From positions 1-53,488 of the forward strand of contig NZ_UTBG01000141.1 of assembly GCF_900580675.1 (NCBI RefSeq): a DNA stretch of 53,488 nucleotides, read 5' to 3'. Shown one piece after another: positions 44,112 through 53,415 of this stretch. Within the stretch, counting starts at the first letter, position 1, and every line of letters starts with the position of its first letter. The notes beneath the pieces are model-generated. The model saw nothing but the letters and a program-made list of their open reading frames with translations. It was not told where the DNA came from and ran no database searches. This DNA comes from Pseudomonas viridiflava (GTDB taxonomy: Bacteria; Pseudomonadota; Gammaproteobacteria; Pseudomonadales; Pseudomonadaceae). The position numbers and the translations under genes were made by a program.

Positions 44112-45733
44112 TCCGCTACCTCCTTCATCCACAGCCCCTGGTCGATTTCAATCAGCGTCGGCCCCGGGCGCTCAGCGGCGGCGCGCAACGCAGTGAGTAA
44201 GTGTTCAACGCTGCGGACGCTTTCGGCAGACGCGCCCAGCGCCTTGGCCACGCCGATAAAGTCCGGCGTGTAGATGTCCACGCCGACCGGCTCGATGGCG
44301 CGGTTGACCATGTACTTTTTGATCTCTTCATAACCCTGGTTATTCCACAGCAGCACGATGACCGGCGTGCGCGCCTCTACCGCGCTGGCCAGTTCCGGCA
44401 GGGTGAATTGCAGCCCGCCGTCGCCGATCAGGCACACCACCGGCTGCCCGTCGCCACGCCCCAACCACGCACCAATCGCGGCGGGCAGGGCGTAGCCCAG
44501 GGTGCCGTAGCCGGTGGAGGCGTTGAACCAGCGGCGCGGGTGGTCGAGGTTCAGGGTCAGGTTGCCGCTGTACACCGGCTGGGTGGAATCGCCGACCAGC
44601 ACCGCGCCGGGCAACGCCTGTAGCACCGTGTCGAGAAACAGGGTGTGTGCGTGGGTGGCGGCGTCCCAAGTGGGCGCCAGTTCGGCCCACAAACGCGCGA
44701 CACGTTCAGCGCCCCAGTGTGGATCGCGAACTGGCAGCGACTTGCTGCTCAGCTCAACCAGCAACGCCTCGGCGGCGATTTGTGCATCGGCCACCAGCGC
44801 GACCTGCGGCGGGTAGTTGCGCACGGTCTGGTCCGGGTCGATGTCGACGCGCAGCAGCGCACCGGGTATTTCGAAGCCGCCGGCGAAGGTCACGTCGTAG
44901 TCGGTTTCTGCCAGCTCCGTGCCAATCGCCAGGACCACATCGGCTTCAGCGACCAGTGCGCGTGTGGCGACCAGGCTCTGGGTCGAGCCGATCAGCAGCG
45001 CATGCGTGGAGGGCAGCATGCCTTTGGCATTGATGGTCAGGGCCACCGGCGCGCCAAGGGTTTCGGCCAGTCGCGTGAGTTCCGGGGCGGCATCGATGGC
45101 ACCGCCACCGGCCAGGATCAACGGGCGCTTGGCCGCTGCGAGCAGCTGACTCATCTGCTTGACTGCCGACGGCGCCGCACCGGCACGCGCCACGCTCACC
45201 GGCTCGCTGCCAAGCAGCGCGTCGGCGTTTTCCACCAGCACATCCAGGGGGATCTCGATATGCACCGGGCGCGGCCGCCCCGCCTGGAACAGCGCAAACG
45301 CGCGCGCCAACACGCCCGGCAACTCCGCCGCCGACATCAGTGTGTGCGAGAACGCCGCCACACCGGCGATCATCGCGCCCTGGTTCGGCAGCTCGTGCAG
45401 CTTGCCGCGCCCGCCGCCCAGTTGGCTGCGCGATTGCACGCTGGAAATCACCAGCATTGGGATCGAGTCGGCATAGGCCTGGCCCATGGCCGTGGTGATA
45501 TTGGTCATGCCCGGCCCGGTGATGATAAAGCACACGCCCGGCCTGCCGCTGGTGCGCGCATAGCCGTCGGCCATGAAGCCGGCGCCCTGTTCGTGGCGCG
45601 GGGTCACGTGGCGGATGCTCGAGCGGGCCAGGCCGCGGTACAGCTCCACGGTGTGCACGCCGGGGATACCGAAGACCTGGTCCACGCCGTAGCTTTCCAG
45701 GAGGTTGACCAATACTTCGCCGCAGGTCGCCAT
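44108..45733 (-). CDS. ThDP-dependent 2-keto acid decarboxylase, AruI-like
   Basis: Protein of 541 residues with the three domains of thiamine-diphosphate decarboxylases. The cofactor glutamate is in RHEQGAGFMADGYAR (residues 44-58). The ThDP-binding motif GDGG begins the segment ending in LLWNN (about residues 438-470). The start GEVLVNLLESYGVDQVFGIPGVHTVELYRGL is close to AruI, which decarboxylates 2-ketoarginine in the arginine transaminase pathway. Benzoylformate decarboxylase is a more distant option. It is followed by the ALDH gene, as expected if the aldehyde product is then oxidised. The AruI assignment is from recalled similarity. Confidence 0.75.
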   Translation of the reverse strand: MATCGEVLVNLLESYGVDQVFGIPGVHTVELYRGLARSSIRHVTPRHEQGAGFMADGYARTSGRPGVCFIITGPGMTNITTAMGQAYADSIPMLVISSVQSRSQLGGGRGKLHELPNQGAMIAGVAAFSHTLMSAAELPGVLARAFALFQAGRPRPVHIEIPLDVLVENADALLGSEPVSVARAGAAPSAVKQMSQLLAAAKRPLILAGGGAIDAAPELTRLAETLGAPVALTINAKGMLPSTHALLIGSTQSLVATRALVAEADVVLAIGTELAETDYDVTFAGGFEIPGALLRVDIDPDQTVRNYPPQVALVADAQIAAEALLVELSSKSLPVRDPHWGAERVARLWAELAPTWDAATHAHTLFLDTVLQALPGAVLVGDSTQPVYSGNLTLNLDHPRRWFNASTGYGTLGYALPAAIGAWLGRGDGQPVVCLIGDGGLQFTLPELASAVEARTPVIVLLWNNQGYEEIKKYMVNRAIEPVGVDIYTPDFIGVAKALGASAESVRSVEHLLTALRAAAERPGPTLIEIDQGLWMKEVAE

Positions 45734-45843
45734 ATGTGTCGCTCTTGTTATCGATTCGAGGCGGTATTGGACCGGCAGGCCGGTAGCGGCAACAATCGAT
45801 AAAAAGTCATACTAGCCATGTCTCCACGTCATGGCTCAACCCT

Positions 45844-46716
45844 ATGAAGCGCCTTCCGCCATTGCCTGCCTTGCACACATTTTGGGTCACCGCCCAGTGC
45901 TGCAACTTCACCCGCGCCGCCGAGCAATTGCACATCACCCAGGGCGCGGTGAGCCGGCAGATCGCCGGGCTGGAAAGCCACTTGGGCTACGCGTTGTTCC
46001 AGCGCCAGGCGCGCGGCCTGAGCCTGACCGAGGAAGGCCGCGAATGGTCGCTGCGCGCGCAGCAAGTGTTTGGCCTGCTGGGCGAGGCCGTGGAGCAGAT
46101 CGGCAGCCGCCGCGAAACCCTGCAACTCAAGGCCTCCACCTGTGTGATGCGCTGGCTGTTGCCGCGCTTGATGCAGTGGCAAAAGGAGCGCCCGGACGTG
46201 CCGGTGGAACTCACCACCACCGTGGCCTACACCGTGGACTTTCGCCGCGAGCTATTCGACGCGGCGGTGATTTATGCGCCGATCGCCGAGCAACCGGCCG
46301 AGGCGCGGCATCTGTTCGATGAACAACTCACGCCGGTCTGCGCGCCCGCGTTGCTTGGCGCCTTGCGCAACCCTGCGGACTTGCAGCAACAGGTGTTGCT
46401 GCACCCTACGCGCGACGAGCGCGATTGGGCGTTGTGGCTTAAGGCGGCGAATACGCGCTTGAGCAACCTGACTCAGGGGCATCATTTTGAAACCCTGGAT
46501 TTGGCGATGACGGTGGCGTCCCAGGGTTCGGGCGTGGCGATTGGCGACAGTGCGTTGATCGGAGAGGACTTGAAGGCCGGGCGGCTGGCGACGCCGTTTG
46601 AACTGCGGGTGCCGACGGGGATGGGGTATTACCTGGTGTATCCGCCGGGGTCGGCGCCATCCGTGGGGTTGCTGGCCTTGATGAACTGGCTGGTGAGCCA
46701 GGCACAACAGCCTTAA
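45844..46716 (+). CDS. LysR family regulator, GcvA-like
   Basis: Regulator of 290 residues. MKRLPPLPALHTFWVTAQCCNF and the helix RAAEQLHITQGAVSRQIAGLE place it in the GcvA/AmpR branch. It is divergent from the decarboxylase/ALDH genes with a 110-base gap, the standard arrangement for a LysR regulator of the neighbouring operon. It probably activates that operon in response to the substrate keto acid or amino acid. Confidence 0.9.
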   Translation: MKRLPPLPALHTFWVTAQCCNFTRAAEQLHITQGAVSRQIAGLESHLGYALFQRQARGLSLTEEGREWSLRAQQVFGLLGEAVEQIGSRRETLQLKASTCVMRWLLPRLMQWQKERPDVPVELTTTVAYTVDFRRELFDAAVIYAPIAEQPAEARHLFDEQLTPVCAPALLGALRNPADLQQQVLLHPTRDERDWALWLKAANTRLSNLTQGHHFETLDLAMTVASQGSGVAIGDSALIGEDLKAGRLATPFELRVPTGMGYYLVYPPGSAPSVGLLALMNWLVSQAQQP

Positions 46717-46731
46717 CAACCAATTTCAAAA

Positions 46732-46774
46732 TGTGGGAGGGGGCAAGTCGAATCGTCGCACCGCCCCTCCCGCA
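46732..46774. repeat. Degenerate REP-type hairpin
   Basis: TGTGGGAGGGGGC (46732-46744) faces GCCCCTCCCGCA (46763-46774), an imperfect inverted repeat with REP-like ends. It sits between convergent genes (LysR ends at 46716, the oxidoreductase at 46778) and could stop transcription from both. Confidence 0.65.
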
Positions 46775-46777
46775 GGG

Positions 46778-47392
46778 TCAGTAACCCACGGTGAAGCGCT
46801 GGCGTGTATGCTTGGGCGATTCAATCTCGTCGATCAACGCGATGGCGTAGTCGGCAAAGCTGATCCAGCTGCGGCCAGCGCTGCTCACCAGCAACTCATC
46901 CTGACCCCGGCGGAATGTACCGGTGCGCTCGGTTTCAACGAACTCCGCCGAGGGCGAGAGGAAGGTCCAGTCCAGTTCCTTCTCCTGGCGCAGCACGTCG
47001 AGGAATGCGGCCCCGGCGCTGGCCTCGGTTTTGTATTCGGCCGGGAAGCCTTCGCTGTCGATCACCCGGCCGCCGCCCGGCAGCAGCAGCGAACCCGCGC
47101 CGCCCACCACCAGCAGGCGTTTGACCCCGGCTTTTTTCACCGGCCCGATCACTGCCGCAGCGGGCAGGGTGGCGAAATGCGCGGCACTGATCACCACATC
47201 GCTGCCGCTGATGGCTTGCTGCAAGGTATCGGCGTCGAGTGCATCGACTTGTCTGGCAGTGATACCTGGCAGCCCTGCCAGCCTGTCGGTATTGCGCGCA
47301 ATCGCGACAACGCTGTGCCCACGTCGCAGTGCTTCTTCGACCAGTTGGCTACCGGCACGGCCCGTGGCCCCAATGATTGCAATCTTGCTCAT
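46778..47392 (-). CDS. NAD(P)-binding oxidoreductase (NmrA/extended SDR type)
   Basis: Protein of 204 residues with an N-terminal Rossmann fold: IAIIGATGRAGSQLVEEAL (cofactor motif GATGRAG at residues 8-14). It then follows the SDR_a5/NmrA pattern without the classical Tyr-Lys pair in the usual place. Related proteins reduce quinones or flavins or sense the NADP/NADPH state. It lies 34 bases after the MBL-fold protein gene on the same strand, so the two may be co-expressed and respond to the LysR regulator divergent from them. Confidence 0.85.
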   Translation of the reverse strand: MSKIAIIGATGRAGSQLVEEALRRGHSVVAIARNTDRLAGLPGITARQVDALDADTLQQAISGSDVVISAAHFATLPAAAVIGPVKKAGVKRLLVVGGAGSLLLPGGGRVIDSEGFPAEYKTEASAGAAFLDVLRQEKELDWTFLSPSAEFVETERTGTFRRGQDELLVSSAGRSWISFADYAIALIDEIESPKHTRQRFTVGY

Positions 47393-47426
47393 GACGTTCT
47401 CCAGTACGGTTAAGGTTTGAAACGCT

Positions 47427-48293
47427 TCACCACTTCATTTCGCCCTTGGCGACTTTGGCGCTGAGTTCCAGCGAGCTTTCGTCGGCGAGGGTGGGATAAC
47501 GCTTTTTCATTGCCGCGATCAGGGCGGTGGAGTCCTTGGCCTTGGCGGTTTCATCGTCGAAGGCCTGGATGTAGCCGGCAGTAAAGGTCACGGATTCAAG
47601 GGTCGGCGTGCCCAGGTAGTGACCCGGCACCACGGTGCGCGGTTTCAACTGTTCGATGCGGTGCAGGGTGTCGAGCCAGTTTTTATGGGATTGCGCGCTC
47701 TGGGTATCCGCCATCCACACGTGGATATTTTCCGCGACCACCACGCCACCGACCACGGCCTTGAGCGACGGGATCCAGACAAAACTGCGATCCGGCTGCG
47801 CACCGTCCAGGCCGATGACGTCCAATTGCTGACCCTCAAGCGTCAGGCTGTGGCCTTTGAGTACCTGCGGCACGATGGTTTTGGCGGGTTTGTCGGCGCC
47901 CATTTTCGGGCCCCAGAACGCCAGTTTGCCGGCCACGGTGGCGTTGATATGGTCGACCACCGGTTGCGGGGCCAGCACCTTGGCATCGGGGAAGGCGGCG
48001 GTCAGGGTGTCGAGGCCGAAGTAATAATCCGGGTCGCCGTGGCTGATGTAGATGGTGGTCAGGTGCTTGCCGCTGGCGCGGATTTTCTGCACCAGTTGCT
48101 CGGCCTGGCCCTTGCCGAACTGCGCGTCCACCAGGATTGCGTCCTTGGCGCCACTGACCAGCACCGAGCTGACCGGGAAGATTGCCGCTTCGCCCGGGTT
48201 GTACACGTCCAGGGTCAGCTCAGCAGCTGCCGCGTGGGCAGCGAAGGCCAGCGCGGCGGTCGCCAGGGTCAAGCGCTTGAAAGTCGAGAACAT
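47427..48293 (-). CDS. Periplasmic MBL-fold protein with altered metal motif
   Basis: Protein of 288 residues with a signal peptide (residues 1-24, ending HAAAA before ELTLDVY). The fold is clear, with the start VSSVLVSGAKDAILVDAQFG and the loop VVPGHYLGTP. The HxHxDH motif, however, is replaced by HGDPDY, so two of the usual histidines are absent; the metal site would be formed differently or be partly lost. Only His and Asp remain from the core motif. The function is unknown. It is divergent from a LysR gene across 107 bases, which may regulate it. Confidence 0.8.
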   Translation of the reverse strand: MFSTFKRLTLATAALAFAAHAAAAELTLDVYNPGEAAIFPVSSVLVSGAKDAILVDAQFGKGQAEQLVQKIRASGKHLTTIYISHGDPDYYFGLDTLTAAFPDAKVLAPQPVVDHINATVAGKLAFWGPKMGADKPAKTIVPQVLKGHSLTLEGQQLDVIGLDGAQPDRSFVWIPSLKAVVGGVVVAENIHVWMADTQSAQSHKNWLDTLHRIEQLKPRTVVPGHYLGTPTLESVTFTAGYIQAFDDETAKAKDSTALIAAMKKRYPTLADESSLELSAKVAKGEMKW

Positions 48294-48400
48294 CGGGGGC
48301 AGCTCCAGCCATCGGTAAGGGATGCACAGAGCTTAGTTGCACCAAACGAGACTAAAAATGCGATGCTGGGACATAGTTTGTTTCTAAAAGCGTGCAAATC

Positions 48401-49306
48401 ATGGATCGTCTTCAAGCAATGCGTGTGTTCGTCACCGTGGTGGACCTCGGCAGCCAGTCCGCCGCCGCCGACCATCTGGACCTCTCGCGGCCGGTGGTGT
48501 CACGCTACCTGGCCGAGCTTGAAGACTGGGTCGGCGCGCGCCTGCTGCACCGCACCACGCGCAAGCTCAGCCTGACGGCGGCGGGCAGTGAAACGTTGCC
48601 GCGTTGCCGGCAATTACTCGACCTGAGCGCCGACATGCAGGCCGCCGTCAGCGAGCCCGATGACGCGCCCCGTGGCCTGCTGCGCCTGAGCGTCGCCACC
48701 TCGTTCGGCCAGGCGCAGTTGGCCGATGCGATTGCCGAGTATGTGCGGCGCTACCCGCTGGTCACCGTCGACCTGCAAATGCTCGACCGCACCGTGAACC
48801 TGGTGGACGAGCGCATCGACCTGGCCATCCGCACCAGCAATGACCTGGACCCCAACCTGATCGCTCGGCGCCTGACCGTTTGTCGTTCCGTGGTGTGTGC
48901 CACGCCGGCGTACCTGCTGGAGCATCCGGCGCCGCAGAAAGTCGAGGACCTGGCCCGGCATAACTGCCTGACCCATTCCTATTTCGGCAAAAGCCTGTGG
49001 CATTTCGAAGAGCGCGGCGAGCATGTCTCGGTGCCCATCACCGGCAATATCACCTCCAATGAGGCGAGCACCTTGCTGCGCGTGACGCTGGCCGGGGCCG
49101 GGGTGTCGATGCTGCCCAGCTACCAGGCCGGCGATTACATCCGCCGTGGCGAACTGGTGCGCCTGCTGCCCGAGGCAGAACCTCGGCAGATGAACATCTA
49201 CGCGGTGTACGCCTCGCGCAAGCACATGCCGTCGGCGCTGCGCAGCCTGCTGGATTTCCTGGTGGTGAGGTTCCCCGAAGAGCCTGTGTGGGACATCGGT
49301 CTGTGA
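48401..49306 (+). CDS. LysR family transcriptional regulator
   Basis: Regulator of 301 residues. DRLQAMRVFVTVVDLGSQSAAADHLDLSRPVVSRYLAELE is the DNA-binding region, of the type with RLLHRTTRKLSLTAAG following. The effector domain starts near residue 92 (GLLRLSVATSFGQAQLAD). The start is ATG 48401, nine bases inside a possible GTG at 48392. It is divergent from the MBL-fold and oxidoreductase genes, which it probably controls. Confidence 0.9.
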   Translation: MDRLQAMRVFVTVVDLGSQSAAADHLDLSRPVVSRYLAELEDWVGARLLHRTTRKLSLTAAGSETLPRCRQLLDLSADMQAAVSEPDDAPRGLLRLSVATSFGQAQLADAIAEYVRRYPLVTVDLQMLDRTVNLVDERIDLAIRTSNDLDPNLIARRLTVCRSVVCATPAYLLEHPAPQKVEDLARHNCLTHSYFGKSLWHFEERGEHVSVPITGNITSNEASTLLRVTLAGAGVSMLPSYQAGDYIRRGELVRLLPEAEPRQMNIYAVYASRKHMPSALRSLLDFLVVRFPEEPVWDIGL

Positions 49307-49406
49307 CCCGACATAAACGTGTTGAATGTCGCCCGATAATGGCAACTCGCGCTGACTGGCCTATGCTTTAAACAGCACCGAGTAGATCCGCTCAGAGGTC
49401 TGTGCC

Positions 49407-49583
49407 ATGACACTAAAAATCAGAAAGTACCTGATGATTTTCATGCTTGCCGCCCTGGCCACCGCGCTTTACGGCACCGCCGCCTACCGGGTTGAGCAAA
49501 CCCGCATGCAGCCGACCTTCGCGATCAGCTGCCATCAGGACCAATGCGTTCCCCGCACCGGCAGTTTCAGCGCGCTCAGGTAA
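49407..49583 (+). CDS. Small exported or membrane-anchored peptide
   Basis: Frame of 58 residues, not recognised. A basic start (MTLKIRKY) is followed by a hydrophobic stretch LMIFMLAALATALYGTAAY (residues 9-27), then a hydrophilic tail with two cysteines (SCHQDQC). This looks like a signal anchor or secreted peptide whose two cysteines could pair in the periplasm. It overlaps the pobR end by 8 bases tail to tail. The binding site is weak (AGAGGT). Confidence 0.6.
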   Translation: MTLKIRKYLMIFMLAALATALYGTAAYRVEQTRMQPTFAISCHQDQCVPRTGSFSALR

Positions 49584-50457
49584 CCGGCTGTTCGGCCTTG
49601 AGTTGCTCGCGAAATGCCTTGGGTGAGAACCCGACGCGTCGGCGAAACAGCCGAGAGAAGTTGGTCGGGTCGGAAAAGCCCAACACTTCCGACATTTCAT
49701 TGATGGTCATGCTGGTGTAGGTCAGCAGGCGCTTGGCTTCCAGCAATTGGCGGTCATGCATGATCTGCAGCGCAGGCTGCCCGCCCAATTCCCGACAAGT
49801 GCCATTCAGGTGTGAGACCGAGATCCCAAGCTTGTGGGCCAAGTCCTCAATCTTCGGGTGTTCGCGGTAATGCTGTTCGACCAGCTGGGTGAAGCGCCGG
49901 AAGTACTCACGGCCCCTGGGCGCGCGCGGATGGCGACGCTGGATCGCCTGGCGGCTGATCCACACCAGCAACACACTGACCAGGGCATGCATCAGCATGT
50001 CCCGGGCCGGTTGGTCATCGGCGTATTCGTCCTGCAGGCGGGCGAACAGGCTGTTGAGGTAGTCGCTGTCCTTGCCCGCCGGGTAGCTGCCCAGCGCCTG
50101 CAACCCCTCGACTGAAGCTTCTGCCAGTTGTGCCTGCAAATGGCTGACCAGCGGCGCTGCCAGGGTCACGATGTAACCTTCCACATCTTCCGGAAAACGA
50201 AACCCATGCACGCACAACGGCGGCAATACCTGCAGCGTCGCTTCGCTGAGGGTGGTGCGCCGGCCTTCGATTTCCAACTGTGCCTGGCCTTTGTGCACGT
50301 ACAGCAGTTGGCACAGATCCGCGTGCCGGTGGGGCTGGATTTCCCACTGGTATTCCCGACTGCGACGGGAAATGGTTTCGCAGTGCAACAAATCGGGAGT
50401 CGGCCATTGCTGGCTTTCCCCGTAAAGCTTGAAGACCGGAATCGCGGTTTTGGTCAT
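49576..50457 (-). CDS. pobR: AraC family regulator PobR-like
   Basis: Regulator of 293 residues. An N-terminal AraC-type beta-barrel ligand domain (about 20-130: HRHADLCQLLYVHKGQAQLEIEGR) is followed by a C-terminal pair of helix-turn-helix motifs (about 190-285: IEDLAHKLGISVSHLNGTCREL and INEMSEVLGFSDPTNFSRLFRRRVG). It is divergent from pobA, and PobR of this type activates pobA in response to 4-hydroxybenzoate. The 180-base shared gap would carry its operator. Confidence 0.9.
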   Translation of the reverse strand: MTKTAIPVFKLYGESQQWPTPDLLHCETISRRSREYQWEIQPHRHADLCQLLYVHKGQAQLEIEGRRTTLSEATLQVLPPLCVHGFRFPEDVEGYIVTLAAPLVSHLQAQLAEASVEGLQALGSYPAGKDSDYLNSLFARLQDEYADDQPARDMLMHALVSVLLVWISRQAIQRRHPRAPRGREYFRRFTQLVEQHYREHPKIEDLAHKLGISVSHLNGTCRELGGQPALQIMHDRQLLEAKRLLTYTSMTINEMSEVLGFSDPTNFSRLFRRRVGFSPKAFREQLKAEQPVT

Positions 50458-50562
50458 GGTTTCAATCCGATACTCAGAAGAGTGGTGCGGTAATCGCCCC
50501 GATTGGCAAAAAGCGCAGGCTTTGTCTCAGTTTTCACCTTCTTATGCAGGCCACTCAAGTGA

Positions 50563-51831
<1,269 letters not shown>

Positions 51832-51843
51832 CCTGCTATCGTA

Positions 51844-51887
51844 TCGAGCATTCCCGCGGGCGACCTTTTCCCGCGGGCCCTGCTCGA
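51844..51887 (+). promoter_or_regulatory. Nested inverted repeats before the DHA2 pump gene
   Basis: Outer arms TCGAGCA (51844-51850) and TGCTCGA (51881-51887) enclose two copies of the self-complementary CCCGCGGG (51853-51860, 51870-51877). The whole can fold as one long hairpin. It begins 12 bases after the pobA stop and its right edge touches the AAGG binding site of the pump gene. It could end pobA transcription, bind a dimeric repressor, or hide the ribosome binding site. Confidence 0.6.
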
Positions 51888-51897
51888 AGGTTCTGCC

Positions 51898-53415
51898 GTG
51901 ACTCAGCTCAATCACCCCGCCCCGCCTGTACCCGCCGTGCGCAGCATTCTCGCCTCATTGATGATGGCGATTTTCCTCGGTGCCCTCGACCAGACCATTG
52001 TCGCGGTGTCGATGCCGGCGATTTCCGCGCAGTTCCACGACGTCAACCTGCTGGCCTGGGTGATCTCCGGCTACATGGTGGCAATGACGGTGGCGGTGCC
52101 GATCTACGGCAAGCTCGGTGACCTGTACGGGCGCCGGCCCATGATGCTGATCGGCATGGGCCTGTTCACCCTGGCTTCGCTGTTCTGCGGCATGGCGCAA
52201 AGCATGGAGCAACTGGTGCTGGCGCGGGTCCTGCAGGGCATCGGCGCCGGCGGCATGATCTCCGTCAGCCAGGCGATTATCGGCGACATCATCCCGCCGC
52301 GTGAGCGTGGCCGCTACCAGGGTTATTTCAGCAGCATGTACGCAGTGGCCAGCGTGGCCGGGCCGGTGCTGGGTGGCTACATGACCGAGTACCTGTCGTG
52401 GCGCTGGGTCTTCCTGATCAATCTGCCGTTGGGCGCCGGCGCCTGGTACGTGGCCCATCGCACCCTGGTGGGGCTGCCGGTGCCGCAGCGCAAGCCGATC
52501 ATCGATTACCTCGGCACTGTGCTGATGATCATTGGCTTGACCGCCTTGTTGCTGGGCATTACCGAAATCGGCCAGGGCCACGCTTGGCGCGACACTGAAG
52601 TGCTGGGCTTGCTGGCCTGTGCGCTGGTGGCGCTGACGGCCTTCGTCTGGCACGAGCGGCGTGCGCGCGAGCCGTTGTTGCCGATGCACTTGTTTGCCAA
52701 CCGCAGCGCGGTGCTGTGTTGGTGCACGGTATTTTTCACCAGCTTCCAGGCGATTTCGCTGACGGTGCTGATGCCGCTGCGCTTTCAGACGGTGACCGGT
52801 GCCGGTGCCGACAGCGCGGCCTTGCACTTGCTGCCGCTGGCGATTGGCCTGCCCATTGGGGCTTATTCTGCGGGGCGCATGACCTCGGTGACCGGGCGCT
52901 ATAAACCGATGATCCTCAGTGGCGCGCTGTTGAGTCCTTTCGCGATTCTCGGGATGGCGTTCAGTGCGCCGCAGGACGTGATGTTGACCGGGGTGTTTAT
53001 GTTGCTGTGCGGGATTGCGGCGGGTATGCAGTTTCCTACTTCCCTGGTGGGCTCGCAGAATTCGGTGGAACAGCGGGATATTGGGGTGGCGACCAGTACG
53101 ACCAACCTGTTCCGGTCGCTGGGCGGGGCAGTGGGGGTGGCGTGTATGTCGGCTTTGCTGCTGGCGTTGTTGCAGGACTCGAGTTTTGCGCATTTGGCCG
53201 GTGCCGGGGTGGGGGGTGAGGGAAGCTCGGGCAATGTGTTGCTGGATGGGTTGAATGCGGCGCCTGGGTCGGCGCAGGACGCGTTGCGCGGGGAGTTGGC
53301 GCTGACGTTTCGGCATTTGCTGATGGTCAGTGCGGCGGTGTCGTTGCTGGGGGTGGTGGCGGCGATTGCGATGCCGAATCTTGTTTTGCGGGGGCGGGGG
53401 GATGGGGTTAGGTAG
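51898..53415 (+). CDS. DHA2 family multidrug efflux MFS transporter (14 helices)
   Basis: Protein of 505 residues with about fourteen hydrophobic segments, of the EmrB/QacA drug:H+ antiporter type. The N-terminal LMMAIFLGALDQTIVAVSMPAI contains motif D1, GKLGDLYGRRPMM is motif A, and GPVLGGYMTEYLSWRWVFLINLP is motif C of drug exporters. It starts at GTG 51898 with AAGG eight bases before. No membrane-fusion partner is beside it. The C-terminal part has an extra hydrophilic glycine-rich loop (AGAGVGGEGSSG). Cargo is unknown; export of aromatic acids is possible given pobA upstream. Confidence 0.92.
   Translation: MTQLNHPAPPVPAVRSILASLMMAIFLGALDQTIVAVSMPAISAQFHDVNLLAWVISGYMVAMTVAVPIYGKLGDLYGRRPMMLIGMGLFTLASLFCGMAQSMEQLVLARVLQGIGAGGMISVSQAIIGDIIPPRERGRYQGYFSSMYAVASVAGPVLGGYMTEYLSWRWVFLINLPLGAGAWYVAHRTLVGLPVPQRKPIIDYLGTVLMIIGLTALLLGITEIGQGHAWRDTEVLGLLACALVALTAFVWHERRAREPLLPMHLFANRSAVLCWCTVFFTSFQAISLTVLMPLRFQTVTGAGADSAALHLLPLAIGLPIGAYSAGRMTSVTGRYKPMILSGALLSPFAILGMAFSAPQDVMLTGVFMLLCGIAAGMQFPTSLVGSQNSVEQRDIGVATSTTNLFRSLGGAVGVACMSALLLALLQDSSFAHLAGAGVGGEGSSGNVLLDGLNAAPGSAQDALRGELALTFRHLLMVSAAVSLLGVVAAIAMPNLVLRGRGDGVR

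Noticed and set aside
51955..53316. Frame of 453 codons opposite the DHA2 pump
   Set aside because: Antisense shadow, rich in Arg, Gln and His; the pump motifs are on the plus strand.
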